Assembly: GCA_026983835.1 (NCBI GenBank)
Contig: JALSTH010000009.1
Span: forward strand, 1 to 64,000
From: Candidatus Zixiibacteriota bacterium
GTDB taxonomy: Bacteria > Zixibacteria > MSB-5A5 > UM-FILTER-46-8
Direction of reading: 5' to 3'
Length of the DNA stretch: 64,000 nucleotides
Shown here: in pieces, positions 34,696 through 42,449 of the stretch
Layout: each line of letters opens with the position of its first letter
Numbering within the stretch: position 1 is the first letter of the stretch
Notes under the pieces: generated by a model
What the model saw: the letters and a program-made list of their open reading frames with translations, nothing else
The model's database searches: none
What the model was told of the DNA's origin: nothing
Made by a program: the position numbers and the translations under genes

Positions 34696-35328
34696 TTACC
34701 TATACAAAGCTTTGAAATCCGCCCAATCGAAGTCATTATTTTCATCAGGCCTATCGGACCATAGATCGATACTCCAACCTATTAAACTTGAACGCGAAAG
34801 GTTGAAGGATGATTCTCCGATAGCGGTGGTCGTTTCCGCAGTTTCCTCGGTGAAGTTAATAATCAAAAGGTTATAAGTTCGAATAAGCGTTGCCGTCGAA
34901 TCGTTCTCCTGATCGAGGGGATTGGATGATAAATCGATAATCAACGACATCTCGGTCGAATCCGAATTGAGCGGATAGCTCTGGAAGATTCTTCGGGTGA
35001 TAGCTTCCTCTACATCCGCATTCCAATCGTAGAAAACCCATCCCTCCCCCCGCTGTTCCGCTTCAACCGAGTCCTCGTATGCCGAAAAGATGAATGAATC
35101 CGATAAGCACTTCCGAAAATTATTGATATTTTTTTCATTGTACGCATAGAGTAGATTCGTCAACACTATCTGTGGTGTCGATGGGACTTCATAAGTTCCG
35201 GAAGATCCTATCGGTGGTTCGCTTGAACGGTGACTGAACGGATTCTTGCAGGACAACAAAACTGCCGATAGTGATAATATCAACCCGAACGCTAACAATT
35301 CAACATAAACATTTTTTCTCATATCCAT
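34696..35328 (-). CDS. Small lipoprotein, first of a tandem related pair
   Basis: 210 residues with signal and lipobox AVLLSC (Cys27). The mature part starts 'KNPFSHRSSEPP' and continues 'TPQIVLTNLLYAYNEKNINNFRKCLSDSFIF', matching the pattern of the next gene (VL.N..Y.Y...I......L...FIF). Both therefore probably share an NTF2-like domain. The ATG lies 6 bp after the barrel gene stop. Its C-terminus is acidic and aromatic ('DENNDFDWADFKALYR'). Unknown function; the pair looks like a gene duplication. Confidence 0.65.
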   Translation of the reverse strand: MDMRKNVYVELLAFGLILSLSAVLLSCKNPFSHRSSEPPIGSSGTYEVPSTPQIVLTNLLYAYNEKNINNFRKCLSDSFIFSAYEDSVEAEQRGEGWVFYDWNADVEEAITRRIFQSYPLNSDSTEMSLIIDLSSNPLDQENDSTATLIRTYNLLIINFTEETAETTTAIGESSFNLSRSSLIGWSIDLWSDRPDENNDFDWADFKALYR

Positions 35329-35334
35329 AACATA

Positions 35335-37221
35335 TTAAAAAAATCGCCTAAGGGAAACAGTAAAAATATCGTCTCGTATGTGTCCTCGTCGCCAGCCGTT
35401 GATAATCCTTCTTTGTATCAAGAAAGTCAGGTTTTGTAATTCGGCGAATTCGTAATTTAATTCCAAGGAGATAATCCTTTGGTCCTGCCTATCGCTTAAT
35501 ACTCTCAATTTGGTAAAAGTCGTATCTGCGCTGGTTATCGATTCCTCTTCGGAGTGAGTCCATTCCCTTTTATACTCGAAACTGTATTCCGGGGAAATTT
35601 TCAGCTGTTTGGAGGGATAATAATCGAAACCCACCCCCCCCAAATTATTCCGCCTGTCCCAACTCGTAAGCTGCTTCCATTGCTCATCGAATATCAGCTG
35701 TCCGTAATCTTCATAGCGGTATCCGTATTCTATATGGGTCTTGAGGTTATCGGAAACCGAGATCGCCATCTCGGTTCGGGAATAACTTCGACGGAAAATT
35801 CTATTCCTCGAGGATAATATATTTTTTTCATAATCGTAGGTTATATAATTTGCCTGTATTTCGAAATATTGATTAACGGTTATCCAATTGGAAACAATCC
35901 AAATTATTTCCGGAGCAAACAGATAAGTATAATTGCGGTTATTATCCGCCGAAGCTTCTTTATAAATATATATTTGATGAAAATTACGATAATTGAAATG
36001 GGTCCTTGTCATCAGATACTTGCTCCATATACGGAGGTAGTTCATATTCAGTATTTCGCTTTCCACATCTCGATCATTTTGATGGCTATATTGGGCAGGA
36101 TGGTAAAATGAGCGCACCGATGTAAAGAAATCTGTCGATACCGAATCGTGGTTGGTAAGGGCAATACTAAATCCTCCCCCCAATTCTCCATAAGCGGAAT
36201 TTTCATCCCTCTCGTCCTGAGCGAAGTTCTCGTTGTAACCGCTTGTTCTATATGATGCATAAGTATCAATCGGCATATTGAATATTTTGAAGTTTCGTTT
36301 TAATTTGAGATAATAGTCTTCGGAGAGCCGCGAGTTATCCCTGTTGCTTACATCACCTATTACGGCGGAGGTATCATTTGCTCTATAGCGATAGGAATTG
36401 AATAATATCTCCGAGCTTGCCTCGATTTCAAAATTTAGGGGGAGATTTTTTACGATTGTCCCCTCGAAATTATGCTCATTCTTCTCCTGGTTATTTATCC
36501 CCGCTAATGTGTAGGATGAGGAGTAGAATTTCTTTTTACCGCTTGTTCCCGAATAATTAAAACTTATGCTATCACCCGATTGGAAGGATTTAAGGAAAAA
36601 ACCGGATAAGGAAATGGAATTGGAGGGTATATTTCTGTATATTTCCTCATCGATATTCAGAGTTATTCGAAAGATATCCGCATTCAATATTTTGGGGTTT
36701 AGGATTCCATTCCACGACATATTTATCCCCCTATCCCTTTTCTTACCCATCTGTCCCCGTCTGGTAGAGACAGCTCCTCCGAGACCGTAGTCCAAACTCA
36801 ACCATTGATTGGGTTTATATTTACTGACTCCGATTATTTCGGATTGGAGTATCTTTTGATTCCCCAAAACATTATACGCTTCTGAAAAATCAACCGATAT
36901 TCCAAGTCTTGGATTGAAGGAATAAAGTATGGATGCTTTTGCCTTTCCATCTTCCTGCCATTGGTTATTGCCCCCGACCAACAGAGAACGCTTGATTAAG
37001 GTTGATTGTAGTTTGCTGTCGAGGCTGAACGAGAGCTTCCCCCTGCTCGAATATTCGTAGAGTAAGGAACCATCCCATCTGTATGTTTGGTTATCCTGAT
37101 CGAATACGGTAGTGAAAGTGGAACCTTCGGCACTTTTGACTGAAATATTGGAGTACGGCAATAGTATTGCAAACGCCAAGGTAAATTTGAAAAGCAGATT
37201 GTAATAAAAATATCTTTTCAT
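35335..37221 (-). CDS. Predicted outer-membrane beta-barrel protein
   Basis: 628 residues with a signal peptide (~1-31). Almost the whole mature chain alternates polar and hydrophobic residues with frequent aromatic girdle positions ('TYASYRTSGYNENF', 'YFEIQANYITYDYEKN', 'KTHIEYGYRYEDYGQL') and ends in SLRRFF with a terminal Phe, the outer-membrane insertion signal. I estimate more than twenty strands, and no family is recognised. The ATG overlaps the ksgA stop by 4 bp and the stop is 6 bp from the first small lipoprotein, so barrel and lipoproteins are co-translated and likely act together. Confidence 0.7.
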   Translation of the reverse strand: MKRYFYYNLLFKFTLAFAILLPYSNISVKSAEGSTFTTVFDQDNQTYRWDGSLLYEYSSRGKLSFSLDSKLQSTLIKRSLLVGGNNQWQEDGKAKASILYSFNPRLGISVDFSEAYNVLGNQKILQSEIIGVSKYKPNQWLSLDYGLGGAVSTRRGQMGKKRDRGINMSWNGILNPKILNADIFRITLNIDEEIYRNIPSNSISLSGFFLKSFQSGDSISFNYSGTSGKKKFYSSSYTLAGINNQEKNEHNFEGTIVKNLPLNFEIEASSEILFNSYRYRANDTSAVIGDVSNRDNSRLSEDYYLKLKRNFKIFNMPIDTYASYRTSGYNENFAQDERDENSAYGELGGGFSIALTNHDSVSTDFFTSVRSFYHPAQYSHQNDRDVESEILNMNYLRIWSKYLMTRTHFNYRNFHQIYIYKEASADNNRNYTYLFAPEIIWIVSNWITVNQYFEIQANYITYDYEKNILSSRNRIFRRSYSRTEMAISVSDNLKTHIEYGYRYEDYGQLIFDEQWKQLTSWDRRNNLGGVGFDYYPSKQLKISPEYSFEYKREWTHSEEESITSADTTFTKLRVLSDRQDQRIISLELNYEFAELQNLTFLIQRRIINGWRRGHIRDDIFTVSLRRFF

Positions 37222-38006
37222 AAGAGGTTATGATATAGTTCGATGTATTTCGGGACAGAGATATCCTCCGGTCTGGAAGAGATGTCTATTCCTATTTCCA
37301 CCATCGTATTTGTAATCTTTTGCATATCCCAACCCATATAACCCCTTAAACAATTATATATTTTTTTTCTCCGTTGAGAAAAGGATGTTTTAACAAACTC
37401 AAAGAAACCTATCCTTTCGTCGTCGGCGATTAATGGATGTGGTAATCGAATTAGACGAATAACAGCTGAAGTTACTTTGGGGGCTGGGTTGAAATACTTA
37501 CGGTTGACGGGGAATAAAAATTCGCTTTTGTAGTCAACTCCTAAAATTACCGATAAAATGCCGTAATCCCTGTTGCCCGGTTCTGTACAGATACGCAACC
37601 CGACTTCTTCTTGAACCATCAACACAGCTTTTGGAAAAAAACGGCGGTTATCCGAAATCCAGCGAAATATTTTCCCTGAAAGGTGGTAGGGGATATTCCC
37701 GCAAAGGCTGACTTCCCTTCCGTCGAATAAATTATCTAAATCGAGTTTCAATATGTCGGTATTTATTACCGAAACGCTGTTGTCATTATTGAATTGTTTT
37801 TTTATGTATTCCGCCAAATAGCCATCGATTTCAACGGTTATTACCGTAAATCCGTTTTCAGCCAAGGGCCTCGTTAAAATACCCTTTCCGCCGCCTATTT
37901 CTAAAACTTCTCCTTTACCGTTTCCCTTGTTTACAACAGCCTGGGCGATTTTATCGGCTATTTTCTTTTTGATAAGAAAATATTGGGAGAGGGATTTATT
38001 ACCCAA
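37218..38006 (-). CDS. rsmA: 16S rRNA (adenine1518/1519-N6)-dimethyltransferase
   Basis: 262 residues. SAM-binding motif 'VLEIGGGKGILTRPLA', acidic ribose contact 'VEID', 'NTDILKLDL' and catalytic NIPY in 'LCGNIPYHLSGKIF' are all present, with the C-terminal domain 'FNPAPKVTSAVIRL'. It dimethylates the two adjacent adenines of helix 45 late in 30S assembly (KsgA). The first conserved motif reads LSQYFLIKKKIADKI, where most members have GQ-N-F. The gene lies between the TatD-radical SAM gene (15 bp) and the barrel gene (4 bp overlap). Confidence 0.94.
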   Translation of the reverse strand: MGNKSLSQYFLIKKKIADKIAQAVVNKGNGKGEVLEIGGGKGILTRPLAENGFTVITVEIDGYLAEYIKKQFNNDNSVSVINTDILKLDLDNLFDGREVSLCGNIPYHLSGKIFRWISDNRRFFPKAVLMVQEEVGLRICTEPGNRDYGILSVILGVDYKSEFLFPVNRKYFNPAPKVTSAVIRLIRLPHPLIADDERIGFFEFVKTSFSQRRKKIYNCLRGYMGWDMQKITNTMVEIGIDISSRPEDISVPKYIELYHNLL

Positions 38007-38021
38007 CGATATCCCTCCGTA

Positions 38022-39410
38022 TCAGCTCTTTTTGCCGAGTTCCCTGATGCGCAATCGTAAACCTAAATCATCCGCTATTCGGCGGCAAGCATCTATATCC
38101 AATTTGGGAACATCGACGACTGAGAGAATGACTTTGTCAAATTTCGATTTGGATTTACTAGCAAAATCGATTATGGAATTGAAGGCGTTTTCCTCGTCAT
38201 TCGGTTTGCAGATTCTGTTATATCCCTCTTTTGTGGGGGCATTTAGGCTTATGGAAACGATATCGATAAATCGCGATAGCTCATCGGTAATATCCCTACC
38301 GTTGATAAGCGACCCCTGCCCGTTGGTATTTAATCGTAGAACAGCACCCCTTTTCTTTAATGTCTTGGCTACATTCACTAAAGTTTTTAAGCGTATTGTT
38401 GGCTCACCGTATCCACAGAAAACTATTTCCTTATACTTGCTTATGTCCTCTCCGATAGCATCCATAATTTCGCTTTCGGATGGCTCATAAGCAAGTTTCA
38501 GATTGTATTCGCCGATTTTATAATCCCTGTTTCGCGCACAGAAAAAACAATTGTTGCTACAACGGTTAGTGATATTTAAATAGAGATTCCCGCCAAGCGA
38601 ATAAGCTATTTTACCTGCTCCGACGGGGGAGAGCTTGAATAATTTTCGGGTATTTGCCTCAGTAATTGCGGATATTTCGGCAACAGTTTTAGGGGCGAAG
38701 ATTTCCGAGAGTTTCTCGGCAACATATCGCACATAGGAGGGTTTGTTTAATTTCCCCCTGTGAGCTTGAGGAGCCAAAAAGGGACAATCGGTTTCAATGA
38801 TGATATTTTCCAATCCGGCATATTCAGCCGATTTTACCGCTTTGGAATTCTTATAAGTGATGGTCCCATTGAACGAAAAAAGAAAATTCAATTCTTTCCC
38901 CTTATCGATATGTTTCGTTTCCCCCGAAAAGCTGTGCAATACACCGCCCACCTTGTCCGCCCGATTTTTTTTCAAGAATTCAATAGTCTCATCGATAGAA
39001 TTACGGCTATGGACAATCAATGGAAGATTAAACTCAACCGCCAAAGCTATCTGCCTTTCGAAGGCGTGGTATTGCGCCGCCTTTGGGCTTAATTTCCTGT
39101 AGAAATCCAATCCGACCTCACCGATAGCAACGACCTTTTCGGATTTTGCCAATTCGACTATTTTATCGAATGTATCATCATCCAATTTGCTTGCATCGTG
39201 AGGATGGAAACCGACAGCCGCCCAGATGTTATCATATCCTTTCGCTAATTCCACCGATTTCTCGGATGAGGGAAGATCTACCCCGACATTGATAATCCCC
39301 ACAACGCCGTTGTCGAAAGCTTCCTTTATAATGCTCTCACGGATACCATTGTATTGTGAAAAGTCTATATGAGTATGTGAATCGAAAAGTCTTATCTTAT
39401 CTTCCCGCAT
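38022..39410 (-). CDS. TatD-family metal hydrolase fused to a radical SAM domain
   Basis: 462 residues in one frame. Residues ~6-260 are a full TatD nuclease/hydrolase: metal ligands in FDSHTHID, GEVGLDF, VHSR, LHSFSG and ETDCPF. A short linker (~261-270) leads to a radical SAM core (~272-462) with the 4Fe-4S motif C284-x3-C288-x2-C291 in NRCSNNCFFC. Next comes 'EIVFCGYGEPTIRL' (the GGE-like SAM contact) and 'VSISLNAP'. TatD-associated radical SAM proteins (TIGR04038-type) are usually separate neighbours of tatD; here both are one chain. The joint role is unknown. TatD enzymes remove 3' or D-aminoacyl ends; the radical SAM partner may modify RNA or protein. It follows metG by 41 bp. Confidence 0.88.
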   Translation of the reverse strand: MREDKIRLFDSHTHIDFSQYNGIRESIIKEAFDNGVVGIINVGVDLPSSEKSVELAKGYDNIWAAVGFHPHDASKLDDDTFDKIVELAKSEKVVAIGEVGLDFYRKLSPKAAQYHAFERQIALAVEFNLPLIVHSRNSIDETIEFLKKNRADKVGGVLHSFSGETKHIDKGKELNFLFSFNGTITYKNSKAVKSAEYAGLENIIIETDCPFLAPQAHRGKLNKPSYVRYVAEKLSEIFAPKTVAEISAITEANTRKLFKLSPVGAGKIAYSLGGNLYLNITNRCSNNCFFCARNRDYKIGEYNLKLAYEPSESEIMDAIGEDISKYKEIVFCGYGEPTIRLKTLVNVAKTLKKRGAVLRLNTNGQGSLINGRDITDELSRFIDIVSISLNAPTKEGYNRICKPNDEENAFNSIIDFASKSKSKFDKVILSVVDVPKLDIDACRRIADDLGLRLRIRELGKKS

Positions 39411-39451
39411 CGATAATTATAGGTTTACTGCCATCATAAAAAGTAATTCCC

Positions 39452-41371
39452 TTAACTTATTTTGCTTCCGGGGGATATATCCCCATCAGCGGTCAGCAAG
39501 ACCATTTCCCCTTTGTTTTTGGCTGCGAGAAGCATTCCATTTGATTCCACGCCCCGAATTTTCGCCGGCTTGAGGTTTGTTAAGACGATGATGCTTTTGC
39601 CTATCAAATCTTCAGGGGTATAATGTTCGGCGATACCAGCCACTATCTGTCTTTTTTCCGAACCGAGATCGATTTGAAGTTTCAACAGCTTATCGGCACC
39701 GGCGATTGCCTCCGCCGATAGTATTTTGGCGACCCTGAATTTAAGCTTTGCGAAGTCACTTAAGTCGATGAACTCCGCCGTTTTTCTTTCTTCAGGTGTT
39801 GCTTTGGTTAACTGTTTGGATATTTTTGAAACATCGATACGGGGAAACAAAGCTTTTCCGGGTTTTACTTCCATCCCCGGCAAAAGCCATCCCCAATCAG
39901 CTGCTCTTTCGGATATTAACTCCTCGATTTGGGAATTGAATATCTTTGAAAACTCTTCGATCTTTCCCGGCATTATGGGATAAAGAAGCCTTGCTGCGGA
40001 TTTCAGACCTTCCGAGGCCGTATAAAGGATGGTTCCCAATCGTTCCCTGTTCTCGGATTTATAAAGATCCCAAGGCCGATTTTTTTCGATGTATCTGTTC
40101 AGCATCCTGATTAACTGTAAAATTTCTTCGATAGCGGAGTTTATTTTAAATTCGTCCACCAAAGATTTTACTTTTTTCTGCAACTCGATGGACTTTTGTT
40201 TGATTTCCTTATCCTGCGATTCCATTTCTGATACTTTGGGGAGTTTCCCATTTTCGTAGGAGGAGATCATTTTTGTCAGACGGGAGATAAGATTACCGAA
40301 ATCGTTCGCTAAATCGGAATTATACCTGCTGACAAATGATTGCTCGCTGTATGAACTATCCTGCCCCATAGTCATCTCACGCATTAAAAAATATCTGAAA
40401 GCATCCACCCCATATAATTCCGCCAAATCGAGAGGGTTCACCACATTCCCCAAAGATTTGGACATTTTCGTATCATCTTTGAGCCACCATCCATGAGCAA
40501 ATATCGTCTTCGGCATCGGGATGCCCATCGCTTTTAGCATAATGGGCCAATATACAGCGTGGGTGGTAAGGATATCTTTTCCAATAAGATGGACTGCATT
40601 GGGCCACCATTTATTGAATTTATTTTCATCGGAGAGATAACCGATAGCCGAGATATAATTAATCAACGCATCGAACCACACATAACAGACATAATCCCTA
40701 TCGAAAGGAAGCCCTATTCCCCACGAAAGCCGAGATTTCGGTCTGGAAATACACAAATCCCCTAATTTCTTTTTGAGATATCCCAATATCTCATTTTTAC
40801 GGTGCTCCGGTCGTATAAAATTCGGATTGCTTTCGATGTAATCGATGAGCCAATCCTGATATTTGCTCATTTTGAAAAAATAATTATCTTCGGAAATGCG
40901 ACTTACGGGACGACCGCAATCGGGACAGTTTCCATCCGCCAAATCCTTTTCGGTCCAAAACCTTTCCTCATATTTGCAATACCATCCCTCATAGCTACTC
41001 TTATAAATCTCTCCTTCATCGTAGAGCTTGCCAAGTATATGGAGAACTACCTCTATATGGCGCTGTTGAGTGGTACGGATGAAATCATCGTAGGATATAT
41101 TGAGCCTTTTCCAAGTATCGAGAAATCTGGTTACTATCTCATCGCAATATTCCTTTGGAGGTATCCCCCTTGATGTAGCTGTGTCCTGAAGCTTCTGTCC
41201 GTGCTCGTCCGTGCCGGTTAAAAAGAATGCTTCCCGCCCGAAGATTCGGTTATATCGAACCAATACATCCGCCGCTACGGTTGTGTAGGCATGTCCGATG
41301 TGGGGCTTATCGTTAACATAATAGATAGGCGTAGTTATATAAAACCTGTTTTTCAATTGGGTTGCCCTCAA
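39452..41371 (-). CDS. metG: Methionyl-tRNA synthetase with C-terminal tRNA-binding domain
   Basis: 639 residues. The class I signatures are 'YYVNDKPHIGHAYT' (HIGH) and 'DTKMSKSLGNVV' (KMSKS). The zinc-knuckle insertion is present but one ligand is changed: the usual CxxC reads CKYE, followed by a normal CPDC, leaving three cysteines. The last ~105 residues ('FAKLKFRVAKILSAEAIAGADKLLKLQIDLG...') are an EMAPII/Trbp111-type tRNA-binding and dimerisation domain. It charges tRNA-Met. The start codon overlaps the stop of the PSP1 gene by 4 bp, as often seen for this pair. Confidence 0.96.
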   Translation of the reverse strand: MRATQLKNRFYITTPIYYVNDKPHIGHAYTTVAADVLVRYNRIFGREAFFLTGTDEHGQKLQDTATSRGIPPKEYCDEIVTRFLDTWKRLNISYDDFIRTTQQRHIEVVLHILGKLYDEGEIYKSSYEGWYCKYEERFWTEKDLADGNCPDCGRPVSRISEDNYFFKMSKYQDWLIDYIESNPNFIRPEHRKNEILGYLKKKLGDLCISRPKSRLSWGIGLPFDRDYVCYVWFDALINYISAIGYLSDENKFNKWWPNAVHLIGKDILTTHAVYWPIMLKAMGIPMPKTIFAHGWWLKDDTKMSKSLGNVVNPLDLAELYGVDAFRYFLMREMTMGQDSSYSEQSFVSRYNSDLANDFGNLISRLTKMISSYENGKLPKVSEMESQDKEIKQKSIELQKKVKSLVDEFKINSAIEEILQLIRMLNRYIEKNRPWDLYKSENRERLGTILYTASEGLKSAARLLYPIMPGKIEEFSKIFNSQIEELISERAADWGWLLPGMEVKPGKALFPRIDVSKISKQLTKATPEERKTAEFIDLSDFAKLKFRVAKILSAEAIAGADKLLKLQIDLGSEKRQIVAGIAEHYTPEDLIGKSIIVLTNLKPAKIRGVESNGMLLAAKNKGEMVLLTADGDISPGSKIS

Positions 41372-42240
41372 TGTCGTTTCGATTTATTTTTCTTGTTTAC
41401 TATTTCTTTTTTCAGCTTCCCCCGTTCTTTAAGTCTTAATCTCTTTCTATATTCCCTTAAGGGGAGTTTCTCCTCGTAGCCGTCATCGTATCTGCAAATT
41501 AATTTGTTATTAAAAATATCGATATTGATTACTGTGGCATTGCCGGGGCAAACCTCACATTTACTGCCCGGGGATGGGAATTTCGATTTTAGCTGCTCAT
41601 AAATGGGTTGCTCATACAATAAACAACAGAGCAAACGGCCGCAATTCCCGGAAATCTTGCTTGGATTTAAGGAAAGGTTTTGATCGCGCGCCAATTGGGT
41701 GGAAATAGGTTTGAAATCGTTTAACCAATTGCTGCAGCATTGGGGTAATCCGCAGCACCCATACCCTCCCATCCTTTTCGCTTCATCGCGGACTCCTATC
41801 TGCCTTAGTTCAATTCTCGTCCGATAAATACTTGCCAAATCCTTAACTAGTTCGCGGAAATCAATTCGCTTATCAGCGGTGAAATAAAATGTTATTTTAT
41901 TACAATCGAACTGATATTCGACATCCACCAATTTCATATTAAGTTCTCTCTCACCGATTAAATGAAGGCATTCCTCAAAGGATTCCTCCTCTTTTTGACG
42001 GTTGAACCTAAGCCTATCCAAATCATCCTTGCCTGCTACCCTCAATATATTCGGCAGATTATCATCTAATAAGCTCTCGGCTTCATTAACCGTTAGGGAC
42101 CTGACGATTCTACCCATATCTTCTCCTCGCTCCGCCTGCACAATCGCATATTCGCCCTTTTTTAGGGGAAGGTCGAGATAATTATAGTAGTAATTTCTAT
42201 GGTATCCCTTAAATTCTATTATATAATATTTGGCGCTCAT
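41368..42240 (-). CDS. PSP1 C-terminal domain protein (RicT/YaaT family)
   Basis: 290 residues. PSP1 domain over ~1-230: 'LPLKKGEYAIVQAERGEDMGRIV' and the Cys-rich 'GGYGCCGLPQCCSNWLNDF' and 'SGNCGRLLCCLLYEQ' that identify the RicT family. In Bacillus, RicT with RicA and RicF binds 4Fe-4S clusters and controls RNase Y-dependent mRNA maturation; the cysteines here would allow cluster binding. The C-terminal ~30 residues are a Lys/Arg-rich tail (RLKERGKLKKEIVNKKNKSKRH). First gene of the operon leading into metG, downstream of a strong promoter. Confidence 0.88.
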   Translation of the reverse strand: MSAKYYIIEFKGYHRNYYYNYLDLPLKKGEYAIVQAERGEDMGRIVRSLTVNEAESLLDDNLPNILRVAGKDDLDRLRFNRQKEEESFEECLHLIGERELNMKLVDVEYQFDCNKITFYFTADKRIDFRELVKDLASIYRTRIELRQIGVRDEAKRMGGYGCCGLPQCCSNWLNDFKPISTQLARDQNLSLNPSKISGNCGRLLCCLLYEQPIYEQLKSKFPSPGSKCEVCPGNATVINIDIFNNKLICRYDDGYEEKLPLREYRKRLRLKERGKLKKEIVNKKNKSKRH

Positions 42241-42284
42241 CGCTTTTTTTATTCCGATAATTAAATTTAAATTTATAATAAAAT

Positions 42285-42313
42285 AAAATAATAATCCCCG
42301 ATTATTTTGTCAA
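42285..42313 (-). promoter_or_regulatory. Predicted promoter of the ricT-metG-...-pdxJ operon
   Basis: Minus strand TTGACA (42313-42308), 17 bp spacer, TATTTT (42290-42285), ~45 bp upstream of the PSP1 gene start. It is among the best promoter matches in the window. With gaps of no more than 63 bp downstream it may drive nine genes to the hairpin at 32.1 kb. Confidence 0.65.
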
Positions 42314-42449
42314 CAAATAGAACATATAGCCTTCAAAACAGCGCTCAATGATTCTGGAGAGTTTCAACGCAGATAGATTCAATTCCAATACGAATGCGTC
42401 CTCGAAGCCAACTTTCCTTCTCGTCCGGGATTAGCGAAAGAACCTTATT

